From Ptychodera flava (lineage: Eukaryota; Hemichordata; Enteropneusta; Ptychoderidae): a stretch of 64,000 nucleotides of DNA. Location: NCBI RefSeq assembly GCF_041260155.1, contig NW_027248392.1:319501-383500 (forward strand). Direction: 5' to 3'. Under the pieces are notes generated by a model. The model was not told the origin of the DNA, made no database searches, and saw only the letters and a program-made list of their open reading frames with translations. The position numbers and the translations under genes were made by a program. How positions within the stretch are numbered: the stretch's first letter is position 1; each line of letters begins with the position of its first letter. Shown piece by piece: positions 1 to 12,837 of this stretch.

Positions 1-146
1 AAGAATGTGACTTTTATGGTTATTTAATGGTTTCTTTGAAATTTATACTACAATATTTCAACGTACTTTTAATAAATATAATTAATCAATTATCGTGAGA
101 CTTCACATTATTGCTTTTATACAGAACTGAAAAAGTTATAAGAAAA

Positions 147-540
147 CTAACGTCGTTGGTACAAATCGAACAGCATTGTGGGTAATTTATTGTACTGTGT
201 GTCTGGCAGCGCCTGCTCACAGCTGCTGAACTGCACAGCGTAGGCTTCGAATGCAGGCCCATCGTGGCAGTCGTGGGCATGTAGAAAACAAGGCACAGCG
301 ACTGTGGAGAGTCTATGCCAGTGTAATTGGCCTTGTAAACGTACCTTCAGCGTGGCATTTGTAGTTGTGGCGAAAACCATAAACCCTCTCCCTATGCTGA
401 CGTTGCTGGTTTTATTTTGTTCATGTGCATTAAACTGTAAGCAATCAAGGAAGTTTTGGGATGGAAATAGAGCAAAGGCATGAGCTTCCATGAGATCTGT
501 GCTACAAATATAACTTTACGCATGCGCACTTTTGCCAGCG
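147..540 (-). promoter_or_regulatory. possible host first exon and promoter (minus strand)
   Basis: An open frame of 114 codons runs on the minus strand from 491 down to 147, in a stretch visibly richer in GC than its surroundings. A good splice-donor match (AAG followed by GTACGT, minus strand) lies inside it near residue 51, so only the first part may be exonic. Just upstream at 520-528 is GCATGCGCA, an NRF-1-like core often found in animal CpG promoters. I do not recognise the protein. The reading is an inference from composition, donor and upstream motif; it could be chance. Confidence 0.25.
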
Positions 541-1735
541 TAATCTGCCAATATGAGCGTGCGCAGTTGAGTGAACGTGCTCGTGAATGTGTAGTCTGCA
601 CACTACGTCTCGTGTCATTCAGCTTTGCATGTTGACAGAAACTGGAATTACTGCAGAGAATACTTTTCAGGACATCACATGTGAGTCTCTAAGGTAGCAA
701 GTAGGACGTTTAGGAAATCTTTTCAGAAAGTTCACGCCGCCTTTGGCCATTTTGTGGAGTATAAGCTTATAGTTATACATACAGTATTTCTACTGTACAC
801 AGTACAGTGTACATATTGCCGGATAATATGCGATGGAATTTTGCGTTTCACGTCGTTCAATCATTCAGATGGAAATGCTGCCCTTCTCCAAACTTTGAAA
901 AAAACAGGGTGACAGATTTGGAATGCTAACAATTGTATATCAAGAATGACGTAATTTAATGAGAAGACATTTGTATTCGAGCACGGCTACAGTTTTTGAT
1001 TCGAGAACTCTCATCATGATGGACCGTGGTTGTATTCAACAATCTAGAGGGCAAGGGTGAGTTGAACTCTTTCCTATGTCCATGTAGCACTTGTGCAAAA
1101 ATAAGCGAATCCACAGGCCTTTGGCGAATCAATAAATGCGTTTTTCACCAAGCTGAAAGGTTGAAAGATCCGTCCGTCACTTTGGGACGAGGTAGATAAA
1201 TGCAGTCAAACCCAGCTGGGCAAATAATGTGACTTTGTTCTGGAAATTACGAAGACGACGTGCGGTGGAACTTTGCAACAAAGTTTCAATATCTGTACTG
1301 ACGTACTTGAATGACTAGCACAGGAAACAATGGCCAATAAAAACGCATTCTCGTTGCATTTTGATAATGTATCAATCACAATGACACAGAAATTATGCCT
1401 CCTCCCGGCAGAAGGGCCATGGCCAATTTTTAGCCCTGCTACAGTATGTCTCAGTGCTGAAAAGGCCATGTTGTTGTCAGGTTGTCATGGCGACTTTTAA
1501 AATTTACATACAACTCTGAGAGTGAAACGGGTTATAGGTCACAGAACTTTTGAGTCCCACTGTCGTCCATTATACCTGTTTCCTTGGGTATTAAAGGTGT
1601 GCAAGTATACACATCAAAAGACTAGAAAATTCACTTCATGGGCAGAATCTTGTAAAGTAGCCTTTTCTTGTCTGGTTAACGGAAAAAAGATACCCCTGAT
1701 CTAAAATATGCATGGTTTTAAATCAAAAGCTGTGG
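541..1735. other. unassigned stretch
   Basis: No convincing coding region, RNA gene or mobile element was recognised here. Short open frames exist on both strands but have no domain, splice or composition support. Confidence 0.4.
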
Positions 1736-1739
1736 TTAC

Positions 1740-2440
1740 TGAAATGGTTACTATGGTAACATTAAACAAAATGAACATGGAGTTCATACTGTTATAAATA
1801 CACTTAGGAGAGCATTTGCATAGTAACTGGGATTACTTTTAATGGACTTTGGACAAAAATTGAAATTTTAAAACGCAAATAGGGTACTATGGAAAAACAG
1901 GGCAGTAAAAATGGATATCATATTTTGTCTTTCTAACCTGAAACAACCCTTTGGTATAATATTTCTGTTGATTACTGGATTTTTACACGGATATTTGGTC
2001 TCTAACCCAAAATATCCCTTTGATATAACACATTCTGTTGATTCCTGGATTTTAGGTGGAATCTTTGAAAAACTGGTAATTTTAACTCCTGAATGGTTGC
2101 CATGGAAACATCTCACATTAAAATGAGTGTAATTCTTTTGGTGTTCTAACCAGAAAAACCCCTATTATCAATTTTTACATCAATCAATAGTTCTTTAATA
2201 GGAATTAGAGAAAAAGTAACGTTTTCAATCCAATAATAGTTACCATGGCAACTCAAAACATTAAAATAAGTCTGGTTTTTGTGTTCTCTGACCCCCAACT
2301 CCCCCGCTAGATAATTTTCATATCAATCAAAGTAACCTTTCATTGGATATTAGAAAAACTGAAAATTTAACCCCTAAAATGGTTACCATGGAAACATGGG
2401 GCAGTGAAATCGATATCATATTTGGCCTTTTCGACCCAAA
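1740..2440. repeat. degenerate tandem repeat with TTACCATGGAAAC core
   Basis: About five diverged units, roughly 145 bp apart on average, each carry a version of GGTTACCATGGAAACA (near 1744, 1887, 2094, 2238 and 2381), followed by an AT-rich segment and a segment like TTCTAACCCAAAATACCC. The first and last strong units share GGCAGTGAAATCGATATCATATTTGG-like text. This explains the small open frames on both strands here. It is a minisatellite-like array with no visible coding role. Confidence 0.7.
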
Positions 2441-2469
2441 ATACCCTTATGGTGAAAGTTTCACGGAAA

Positions 2470-3170
2470 TTGAACCTATTATTATTCGCGTTATTATTTC
2501 TATATAATACTTATATTATTATTATTATTTTACTTTATTTAAACAGTATAAGTCAATTCTTTTTCCACACAAGGTGTTCTATGATCTCCCATGACGTCCT
2601 GCATAAGAAGCAAAAGGTACACAACAAACAAATAAAAATAGACACGTAGAATGAATAAAATTGACAAAAGTACATCAAAAGTGACGAGACTTAAAAACAC
2701 AAAGCGTACAAATTAAACATATTTCTTCACTAAAGATTTAAAATTACAAAGTTCTTTTTGAGATTTTATACATGAGAGTAGAGTATTCCATAGTCTTGTG
2801 CCTTTATTCAGAAATGTGTTTCTACCCTTCTGTAGGCGGGACATGGGCACAATCAATTTATCACTAACAGTAGATCTTGTAAAACGCCGGGAAGCGCTTA
2901 ACAAAATAAGCTCTTGAAAATAAGTAGATAAATATGGGGGGGGGGGCTAATCTATTATAACATTTCCAAGTCATCACAGCTCGCTGTATATTCCACTGAT
3001 AATTACAGAATACCATTTTAGATGATATAAGGCCAATGATGACGAAGAAAACTTTCCCCTACCAAGAACTAATTTGGCGGCTCTACTATGCAACCTCTGA
3101 ATCTTTGTTTGCATTCCTTTACTGCACGTCATCCGCATATTGCAGCTCAGTTGTCAAATTGTGTTAGTTT
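2470..3170 (-). mobile_element. LINE 3' end, CR1/L2 group (truncated remnant)
   Basis: Read on the minus strand, 3160 to 2713 encodes the C-terminal end of a LINE reverse transcriptase. It has the typical IQRLHSRAAKLVLG segment, then CYNRLAPP, then YLSTYFQEL and GTRLWNTL-IK-KSLVKKYV-like text. The reading frame changes near a G run at 2937-2948, so the copy is dead. A 3' UTR of about 200 bp follows and ends in an (ATT)n tail at about 2514-2535, as in CR1/L2-like LINEs. Everything upstream of the last ~150 codons is missing, as expected from 5' truncation during insertion. The family name is inferred from the tail and C-terminal pattern only. Confidence 0.75.
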
Positions 3171-4600
3171 GAACGATTATCCATATAATTCCACTATGTT
3201 AATTCTTAACCCAGTTTGGAGACTCAGTGAATACAGCAAAGTGTCACAGACAACGGTTAAATAAGACAATATAATAAAGGTGTTTTTCCGCCGACATTGC
3301 TATATTATTTCAGTTTTCTGATTATGTTCGTACGAATTTGTTAGGTTCATAACCACATAACATTGCATGTAGACATTTTAGACATCTTAAGTGCAGCAGA
3401 GATTGAAAAAGTTATTGTAATTTTGCGTTATTTTTCCCTGTCGTAGGCACTGGATCACTATCGATATCTTACTAAAAACATTACTCCTGGATTAGATTTT
3501 AAATAAAGACTCGTGTTCCAAGGAATAAGAATAGTACAATTTCGGTCACGCTAAAGAAAATTCTTCTCGTACTTTCTACAGTCACGCTTGATTCATGATC
3601 ATCGATACCAAAGGTTTGTTATGCAGTGCTGATTTATTTCCCTAATACCAAAAGTGAGAGATTGTTTGAATAGATTTGTGTAGACATGAGTAAATCAAAG
3701 GTAACAGTGAAAGTAACCCGTGTTTGATAGATATTTATTCAAATCAAGGTGATTTTAAACCACCGCTTTCAGAGCATTTGTTAGTTCCAAATCTGGTAGC
3801 ATTATTTATTTTAATTACACAAATAAAATGAATTAAAATATTATGTGTATTTAATAAACAAATTATGAAAAAAAACACGGCATTGCTGAAAATAGGTATA
3901 CTAGGAACTGGTGATGCGTTTAAGTTTTCTCACATATAAATATAAACGTCGCCTTTGAAAACAATGTACATCCTGAAATCTTAGATAATCATGACGAATA
4001 TGTAACTTTAATTTACTTTATCGATACAAATATTTTCGTTGTCCGCGGCATAAAAAGTGTTATGATTTTGTAACACACATATGACAATAATTGAATGACT
4101 TCTACTCGAGTGTTTGACTGTTATTAACTCCACATACGTCATTGGGTACATACATATACATTTTGGTAAGTCACGCACGCGTTTCAAGGTGACAAGTGAT
4201 ATGCTGTAATTTAATTACATGAAACTGGTATCAGTGAAATTGTACCAAAGACCGCTTACAGTAATAATGACAATTGGAATTAATTGGTGTCCGGTTTTGC
4301 ATTATTAATTCAAGACTATATGATCTTATACGGTAATTGATCCATGTTCCGACATCCTTGACAGCTTATGACAAAAATCTAAGGCAGATAAGATAAATCT
4401 GAGACACCTATTTAGTTTAGCTTCTTTTCAATCGTCTGTGGTGATTCCGTCATTGATCTACTCTTTACTTGATCAAATGTTGATTGTGAAACAGAATGAA
4501 GGTATCAGCTGAAATATTGGCAATAAGTATGTTTTGTGTCACTTTTCAATCATTAACTTAGAGGAAATGAGAAATAGGGTACGATGAAAGTAAACAGGGA
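3171..4600. other. unassigned AT-rich stretch
   Basis: No coding region, repeat or mobile element was recognised. The composition is strongly AT-rich with many short stops in all frames. Confidence 0.4.
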
Positions 4601-5157
4601 CTAATTGTTGTGCACACTGCCCTTTAATATATAATTTTGAGTAGGTACCATTGTCGAGTTTTGCTACTGCATTCTATTCTCCTGTTAACAAATCGATGAT
4701 GTATCGGAACGTAAATTGAGTACGAACAGACTTATAAATAACTCTACTAACATCTGCTATCAGTTCTACGTCATCATAATGTTCTTCTTAACCATTGTGA
4801 AAAAATGTGCAAAGGTTATTTAGGACAAATGATTGTTCATGATTTGATGATATAAAACGGTTAAAGTTTAGTTTAAAGTACAGCGTGATTGGGGTATTTG
4901 AACAGTACGTTGGCCATCGAAACTACACGCAAAGCATCACAATGTGGTTCGGGACGGGCATCTTGATACCGGCTGTTTGGACGATAATTTTTTGAGAGGG
5001 AGAAGGCCCTAGACTTTAACTCCGCTTCTGTTCGTTTGTTCAGATTTTTTTGTATTGTTTTGGGAGGGGGTCTTACATTGATATGAAATGAGATGTCATT
5101 TATATAAAACATGTTATCAGGGTTATACCTTTCGTTAAATTCTGATTATGAACATGG
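4600..5157. repeat. host tandem duplication, left copy, 5' part
   Basis: The segment around 4925-5040 (CAATGTGGTTC, then GATACCGGCTGTTTGGAC, then GAGGGGGAGAAGG-like text) matches 17925-17960 joined to 20675-20760. The match is diverged, with many substitutions and small indels. The left copy continues after the LTR element at 15945. The exact outer boundary is not clear by eye. Confidence 0.6.
5151..5157. repeat. target-site duplication of LTR element, left
   Basis: AACATGG precedes the left LTR and is repeated right after the right LTR at 15945-15951. The identity actually runs on for several more bases (AACATGGTATAC on both sides), so the true duplication length is ambiguous. Confidence 0.7.
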
Positions 5158-7332
5158 TATACCAGTTTGATATTGTCACACTGTGGCTAGGGAGGGCGCC
5201 AGATATGCAGGGTCATACAGAGTGACCACTGGCGGCGCTATACTGCCCCTTCTGTGTGGATTGGGAAACCCGCGACATTGAGAGTATAAATAGGGAAAAC
5301 AGGTGTTGCTCAGGGGAGTGTACCATGAGGTCCGCACTGGATAGGAGCTGTGGAGACTGAGTTGCTGAGATGAATTGGAATTAGTGACTTTGTACAGTTT
5401 TTGGCCACCTCAGAAGTAAGTGTGTCATCGTATTCGGACTATGCCAATTCAGGGAACATTTTTGAAGACTTGTTGGGGATAGAATATGTACCAAATGGAG
5501 TGACTTTTATCCAGAAAATTTGTGCATGCAGTTAGCTGGTATGGCGACGCCCATGAAGCTCTACAGTTGTAGTTGATACAGAGCTGTGCATGTACAAGTT
5601 GCAGTCTTTCTGTTACCAACCCAGAGTGATGTGGCGAGTCCTGTGTAGCAAGCCAAGGTGTGAGTAACTCTGTATATCCGTATTTCACTATTAGTAGCAA
5701 GATTCAAAGTGAGCAGACAGAATTGGAGGATAATTTCTTGGTGTAGCTTGAATGACCAGTTCGTGTGTTGGCCATGTTGTTAGTGTGGGGAATTTCCACG
5801 TGTACACTGTGCTAGCAAGCTTCAATTCATTACCCAGCCTTGATGTGTGAGTGAATGGTTGAAGAAGTTTCTGTGCAATATCCCAGATATACTCGCATAC
5901 CCGGAAGAGTGGTTGGAGACATTTCCTGCGTGATACCCAGGTTCTACGCGCGTATTCTGAAATATGTACTCTAGCTTTGTCGCTAAATTATCTACCCCTG
6001 AAGTATGTGCTGATAGCCGAGACGGAGATATCCCTTCTTTGAATTAATTAGATAGGACTTTGTTTATGAGTTATGTAATTATTCAACTATTATTTGGCTA
6101 ATTAGTACTTTAAATACTTGTATACTATGTTACTAAGTTTGGATAATATAGTATTATATAGGTTTGAATATATTATTCGATACTGGTTTTTCCCAATATT
6201 TATTCAAATTCACTATATGTAAATGAATTGAATTGATTAATTGTATATGAATTGAATAACGTAACTGTATATTACTTGAATAGTCGATACTTAGTTTGAA
6301 TGGGGTGTTAATTACTAGTTACCCTTTTGTTGTGTAATTTTTCTGAACATTTGAATAATTGATAATGAGTTGAAGATATTATTCATCATTGGGTTTTGAT
6401 TATGTGAATGTTTAAAATTTGATATTCAACTCTTGTAACATTTACCATTGATACGTGGTTGATTTTGTAAGTTAATACACAAACTCTTGCAATATTTACC
6501 AGAGGTTAGAATTTAACTTTACCAGTTGATACCCCATTTCTGGGATTAGTTATTGATTTTTCGTATTGAGAGTTCTGTTATGAGTAATTAGATTATATTT
6601 GGATACATTTATTTACTCATCGATTTCTAAATTATTGGAATATTCATTGGCTGTTATCATCAAAGGTACATTGAATTTATCAGCCTGTATGAGATATTTC
6701 TCTTGGTAATTAGACTGTATTTTTGTACACTTGGCAAATTATGCGTAGTCCATTTATACACTCTATTGCGTTATCGTACCTAATCACTCTAGAATCCATC
6801 TTTGATCAGTGCCACATTTGTAGTCCATACGTATATTGAATTGACATCAGTCTGAATTGTCCTAGTCACAACGTTCGACTCCAGTGCGGGGCTCAATATT
6901 TGAGTTATATGCTAGTGTGTATTGACATGTTGTTGTAGGTTACTTAACAAATTTTGGTGTATATTACAGTCTGTGGCAACAAATTTATATTTACTCTACG
7001 GATAAATCTTTTTGCTAGTTAGAGTTGCATATAACGGCTGTAGTAGTGTGTAGTAACTTGTAGTTGTTGAGACCTCCCTATAGTATTGTATATGCCTTTA
7101 GTAATTTGTACATTGATTTGTATTGCGCAATTCCTTAATAGATTACTTTTCTATAATTTATATTTCTTGGTCTGTGTCCTCTGTTCTCACCCCTGTTCAG
7201 TCTCACTCTGTGGACATATAACCGGTATATATCAACAATTGAGTCCAAGACCATTTGCCCCAGAGAACGAAAAATTACTTCTTTATGTGATTCATGCTTG
7301 TGTCGAGTTAGTCTTACAAGAAATTGGTTACA
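5158..7332 (+). repeat. 5' LTR
   Basis: This 2175-bp terminal repeat matches 13768-15944 along its whole length. The right copy starts TGTAG and both end in GGTTACA. Most of the second half is AT-rich with no coding content. The length is unusually large for an invertebrate Ty3/gypsy LTR. Confidence 0.95.
5285..5292 (+). promoter_or_regulatory. LTR TATA box
   Basis: TATAAATA sits about 130 bp into the LTR, after a GC-rich segment, and is conserved in the other LTR at 13894-13901. It is the likely U3 core promoter. Confidence 0.6.
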
Positions 7333-7336
7333 TAAA

Positions 7337-7354
7337 TGGCGCCCAACGTGGGGC
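7337..7354 (+). other. primer binding site, tRNA-Lys(CUU)
   Basis: TGGCGCCCAACGTGGGGC begins four bases after the LTR end. It is the complement of the 3' end of animal tRNA-Lys(CUU) including CCA, as recalled from the known tRNA. This marks the start of minus-strand DNA synthesis. Confidence 0.85.
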
Positions 7355-7589
7355 TTTTGGGCTCAATAGTACTTTGGCCAGCGTGTTGATCGGTTTTAGG
7401 TGTAGGGTGTGCTGGACTGTTTTGTTGGGTGAGACACAGAAGCATAGATATTTTAGGAGTACATTTTTCCTGTTGGCCGAGACATCCTGTTTGAGTGAGA
7501 TTGCAAATTAAGGTAGAGCTTTAGTGCTTCTTTATTTTTTTATCGTGAAGTAAATTACATTGAATTCCATACCCTATAATAATATCCCC

Positions 7590-8573
7590 ATGGCCACCGC
7601 TAAACCATTAGATATGGAACACCGCAAGGAGGAAGTGGTTACTCCAGAGTCTAAGGGAGCTATACCGAAGCGTCCAGAGCTGCTGCGATCAGCTGGAAGG
7701 GGTCGTGGGGTTGCTTGACATTCACCACCCAATCCAATAGCAAAACCTGATTTTGATCCTCATCATAAGGAAATGGTAGAAGAGAGAAGGAAAGCGATGT
7801 TGGATGATTTGGAGGCATCACTATACCAGAAGGAGGCTGAGATGGAGAGGATGAAATTGTTGATCCAACGACAGGAAAGATTGAAAGAGGAGGAAGAAAA
7901 TATTCGATTGCAGTTAGAGGGCGGATTACTTCGCGAAGATACCTCACCAAGATGTCCGGAGAACCCAACAGAAAGACTTCACCAGACAGAGTTTACAAAT
8001 GGGGCTGTGCCTCTGGCAATATACCAACCTCCAAGACTGTCAACATTTTCGGGTGATCCTGATCGGAAAATGGACGCTGACTTTGAGCTATGGGAATATG
8101 AAGTAGAATGTCTGCAACAGGATCAGTCTCATAGTACCAGAACAGTACTCCAAGCTGTCAGAAAATCACTTCGGGGATCGGCTAGTCGATTAATTATGAA
8201 TATTGACAGAGATTCTACCATAGAACAAATATTACATAAATTGGAGATAAGCTTTGGTGAAGTTGAATCTGGAGCCATGCTTCTTGAGAAATTTTACAGC
8301 GATAACAGGCAAAGAGAAGAGGAAAGTGTGTCTCAGTATGGGAACCGGTTAGAAGCAGAAATTCATGCTGTCAGAAGGAGAGGAGGAATAACTACAAGTG
8401 CCATAAATGAAACTCTGAAGACAGTATTCTGGAGAGGGTTGAAATCTGATAGAATTTTTGATATCATTCGTCCTGAGATTAGTAAAGACACAAGTTTTGA
8501 ACAGCTGATCCAAAATGGCAAGAAATGTCGAACAAGAAGGCAAGGAAAGGACAGGGGAGGCGAGGACAGATGA
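7590..8573 (+). pseudogene. gag: gag, capsid part, PNMA-like
   Basis: The first ATG after the primer site is at 7590, and the main open stretch is 7773-8573. Its first ~70 residues are charged and probably coiled coil. Residues of about 85-235 resemble the capsid domain of PNMA-type gags, with landmarks AVRKSLRGSASRL, FGEVESGA and QYGNRLEAEIHAVRRRG. In this family Gag forms the virus-like particle that packages the element RNA. The likeness to the domesticated PNMA family is by eye; it places the element among Ty3/gypsy lineages related to the source of those genes. The region belongs to a broken element. Confidence 0.8.
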
Positions 8574-9816
8574 GAAGAAAAGTACTCGATCTCCTAAGGT
8601 CAGAAATCAACAAATTTCATCTTCTGGGGATGGTGTGTACTCTAGAGAGGTAGAAAAGACAACACTTGATGTTTTACAGCTGGCAGTGAAAGAAATACAG
8701 GAACTTACACAGAATATGAAGATTCAGGCAGATCATATGAAGTCATTGGAGAATGAGATGAGACGTACTAAAGAGCAGTATAACGAACTAAAGTCATCCA
8801 TTACTACTATTTCAAAACCCGAGGTGGAGGTAGTGAACAGAAAACCAGATAGAGCTAGACTAGAACAATCATCAAAACCAGTTGTGTGCTACAATTGCCA
8901 AGAAACTGGACATTTGGCTAAACATTGCACGAAGCCCAAGAAAGGAGAAACCCGATCCTGTCTTAGATGTGGGGAAGTGGGTCATCTTGCCAAACACTGC
9001 AAACAGAAATCTAACCAGCAGAGTCCACGGCTGAAAATGGGTAAGTTGTATGACTACCAAATTGCTACAAAGCCTATTCAAGTACAACCCAAACGTATTG
9101 GTCTCATTGGCAGAGCAATGGAAGGAACTGTATTGGTGGAAGGGAGGGAAAGTCCATGTTTGATAGACACTGGATCACAGGTGACAACGATCAGTAAGGA
9201 TTACTATGATCGGTGGTTGGCCACCATACCAATCCAGCCGGCTGGTGAAACATTAGAGATAAAAGGTGCTAATGATCAATCCATTCCTTTCATCGGCATA
9301 GTGGAAGTGGTGATGTCCTTTTCAAAAGATGTGTTTAGGGATGATAGTGAATACACAATTCCTGCTTTAGTTATGCCATCCAATGCATATAACATACAAG
9401 TTCCGATACTTGTTGGAACCAATTTACTTGGACTATTTCCCAGGGATGCATTTAGAACGAAAACCCAACACAGTGTGAGGGCCATGAGGATATCTGCCAC
9501 AGGAAGGGGAGTATTCAAGAAACTCAATGACCGAGACCAGTTTATTGGATCGAAAGGAGATCTTGGTAGTGTAAAGGCATTGATGCGACATCCAGTGAAG
9601 ATAGAACCTGGCTGTATGAGAACTATCTTGGGTCGTTCCAGAAAAGGAGCAAGTGGGGATCAGTATGTAGTTTCAGTGGAACCAACTAACGAAGTAACTG
9701 GTCAGTTTACAACAAGCCCTGCTGTGTCTGTTTTGAAGTGCCAACAGAAGAGATCAAAGGTTCCAGTGTGTGTGCAGAATGTGTCCTCTATCCCAGTGAC
9801 CATTCGACCAGGGTAG
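8515..9816 (+). pseudogene. nucleocapsid zinc knuckles and aspartic protease
   Basis: A coiled-coil-like stretch is followed by two CX2CX4HX4C zinc knuckles (CYNCQETGHLAKHC and CLRCGEVGHLAKHC), the RNA-binding part of Gag. About 75 residues later is the retropepsin active-site motif CLIDTGSQVTTIS, with the flap and C-terminal half after it. It overlaps the capsid frame by 59 bases, which in this family would suit frameshift or read-through expression. The protease cuts the polyprotein during particle maturation. Confidence 0.85.
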
Positions 9817-10725
9817 GTGGTTGCAAGAGCTTATGCAGTAACTTGGCTTGGTAATCCTGGTGAGAGACCAAGATTATTTCCCAGGGATGAAGAACAATTA
9901 AACAATGTCTATACTGCAGATGATAGGCAGAAAACCAAAGATGGAAGTACTCGCAAAATCACTCTGGAGAATGGTGTGGAATTCGACATGTCAGAATCGT
10001 CAATCAGTGATCTACAGCTGCGGAAAGTCCAGGACCTGTTACAGGATAAGGTATCTACATTTTCAGCTCATGAGGATGACCTTGGTTATTGTTCTGTGGA
10101 GAAGCATCACATTCGCCTGACAAACAATGAACCCATTCGAGAGAGGTATAGACGAATTCCTCCAGCCATGTATGAAGAGGTTCGGCAAGTTATAAAAGGA
10201 ATGTTAGATAGCGGTGTTATCAGAGAATCTCACAGTCCATTGGCCGCTCCTATAGTATTGGTCCGCAGAAAATATGGCAAGACTCGGTTGTGTATAGATT
10301 ACAGGAAACTTAATGGTCGCACCATAAGAGATTCTTATGCCTTGCCGAGGATTGAGGAGAGTTTGGATGCACTGGGTGGAGCAAGGTGGTTTTCGTCTCT
10401 GGATCTTAAGTCTGGGTACTGGCAAATTGGTATGGCTGAAGAAGATAGACAGCCTTTGTTACTCCTGTTGGATTCTGGGAATGTTTAACAATGCCTATGG
10501 GTTTAACCGGCAGCACTTCATTTCAACGATGTATGGAAAAGTGTTTGGGTGACTTACATCTGAATATTTGTTTGGTGTACCTTGATGATATTATCATTTT
10601 CTCTAACACTTTTGAAGAACATCTAGAGCGATTGGCACAAGTGTTAGACAGGTTGAAAGAAAAAGGCCTAAAACTCAAGCCAAGCAAATGCCAGTTGTCA
10701 GGACTAGAGTGAAATACCTGGGACA
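9817..10725 (+). pseudogene. pol: reverse transcriptase domain
   Basis: Ty3/gypsy reverse transcriptase landmarks appear in order: RLCIDYRKLNGRT, SSLDLKSGYWQI, PMGLTGSTSFQR and the catalytic VYLDDIIIFS, then GLKLKPSKC and KYLGHVVS. The enzyme copies element RNA into DNA in the particle. This part of pol is broken in more than one place. Confidence 0.9.
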
Positions 10726-11450
10726 TGTGGTATCAGAGAGAGGGATTGAGACAGACCCTGATAAGACAGCTGCCTTGTTGAAATGGAAAGTTCCTGAGAA
10801 TGCTAAAGAAGTGAAACAGTTCCTGGGTTTTGCAGGTTACTATCGCCGGTTTGTTGAAGGTTATTCCAAAATTGCGAAGCCACTGAATGAGTTAACAGCC
10901 GGTTTGCCTATCAAACGTAAGCATAAACAGGGTAGAAACATCTCAAGAAGTCATTGTCAGGTTCCCAACTTCAGATGGACAGAAGAACATCAAAATGCAT
11001 TTGAGACAATCCTGGAGAAGTTAACCAATCCACCAGTTCTGGCATATGCCGACTATTCAAAACCTTTCGAGCTGCATATTGATGCTAGTGTAACTGGATT
11101 AGGAGCTGTGCTGTACCAAGGTGAAGGAAAGAACAAAATGTTATCATGTATGCCAGTAGAGGATTATCCCGAAGCGAGAAGAATTATCCTGCACATAAGT
11201 TGGAATTTTTGGCACTCAAATGGGCAGTAACTGAAAAATTTCATGATTACCTCTATGGGAATAAATTCATCGTAGTAACAGACAACAACCCACTAACCTA
11301 TGTAAATACCAGTGCCAAACTTGATGCCACAGGTCATCGATGGCTAGCTGCACTCGCCACTTACAATTTGAACTGATGTATCGACCAGGAAAACAGAACC
11401 AGGATGCCGATGGGCTATCTCGGCAAAGAATAGAAGATGTAGATGACACA
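10726..11450 (+). pseudogene. pol: pol connection and RNase H
   Basis: The connection segment ([20 protein letters not shown]) leads into RNase H motifs [18 protein letters not shown], then VVTDNNPLTY and [15 protein letters not shown] at the end. RNase H removes the RNA strand during reverse transcription. The region is broken, and Ty3/gypsy placement is clear. Confidence 0.9.
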
Positions 11451-12835
11451 GAGGAGAGCGAAAGAGTGTTGTTGTCAAGAGAAAAAGTAAAGGTGATGTG
11501 TCAACAAGTTTCAAACCCTGCTTGGATTGAAGCCATTAAATGTATGGAAACGGCCGTTCCGAAGAGTTTAAGTGAACCTCCTGTGCCTGCTGGTATGGAG
11601 TCCTTTCCTAGAGTAACTACACAAGAGTGGAAAAAACTACAGCAGATAGATCCAGAGATTGGACGGTTGTATTGGTATAGACAACAAACACATCCCCCCA
11701 CCAAAGAGAAGAGGAAACAGGATCCAAGTGCTGTTATTGCAGGCCTGAGAGAGTGGAATAGATTGTGCTTCAAGGAAGGTGTTTTATACAGAAAATGCAT
11801 GGGGCCTGATGGCAAGACACAGCATCAACTCGTGTTGCCCTCAGCATATCGAGGAACAGCTCTTGAAGGAGTACATGATGATGTTGGCCATCTAGGACAG
11901 AAAAGAACCTTGGAACTATTTCGAGCGAGACTCTATTGGCCCTTCATGAGAAACAATGTGGAACAGAAGATCAAAACATGTGAGAGATGCACTCGACGTA
12001 AACTGCAGACTACGCTGCAAGCACGTGCCCCGCTGACTAGTATCAAGACTACTCAACCATTGGAATTGCTGTGCATGGATTACCTTACTATCGAGGATGG
12101 AAAAGGTGGTATTGGGCATATCCTTGTGATCACTGACCATTTCACCAGATATGCAGTAGCCATACCCACTCCAAATCAGAAGGCTAAAACAACAGCGGAA
12201 CAGTTGTATAAACATTTCCTGCTTCATTATGGATTCCCGGGAAAACTCCATTCAGACCAAGGACGGAAGTTTGAATCCACAGTAATTAGACAACTTTGTG
12301 ATCTAGTTGGAATACAGAAGAGTAGAACCACACCCTACCATCCTTAAGAAAATGGACAGTGTGAACGGTTCAAGGTTCAATAGAACACTTCTAGATATGA
12401 TAGGGACTCTCCGAAGAGATAACAAATCTGAGTGGAAGAAACACATTACATCACTAGTTCATGACTATAATTGCACACGTAATGACAGCACTGGCTTTTC
12501 CCCATATTACCTAATGTATGGCAGGCATCCCAAGTTACCAATCTATATCTATCTTGGACTACCACAGAATTCAAGTGGCAGTGGATATGATAGTTATGTT
12601 GAAGACATGCTTAACAGATTGACAGAGGCGTACAAATTGGCTGCTGATAAATCTCAGGAGCAAGCAGAACACAACAAGCAAAGATATGATGAAAAAGTGA
12701 AAGAAGCTACATTAGAGCCAGGTGATGTGGTGTTGGCTAAGAATGTGAATATACGGGGAAAACACAAGATAGCAGACAGATGGGAAACACAACGCTACCG
12801 GGTTCTATGAAGAATCAACCCAGATATTCCAGTAT
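11451..12835 (+). pseudogene. pol: integrase
   Basis: A zinc-binding HHCC domain ([12 protein letters not shown] ... CERCTRR) is followed by the DDE catalytic core ([20 protein letters not shown], then the region with the catalytic Glu) and by the typical C-terminal GDVVLAKN segment. Integrase joins the cDNA to host DNA. The domain is broken. Confidence 0.9.
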
Positions 12836-12837
12836 AT

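Noticed and set aside
147-491. Confident call of a host protein-coding gene at the left edge
   Set aside because: A splice donor inside the frame and lack of a recognised domain make the extent uncertain; kept only as a low-confidence exon/promoter.
5449-7511. Open frames inside both LTRs (for example 83 codons at 5449-5700 and 14058-14309, and 141 codons at 7086-7511)
   Set aside because: They are repeated because the LTRs are repeated, have no domain or codon signal, and one runs across the primer binding site.
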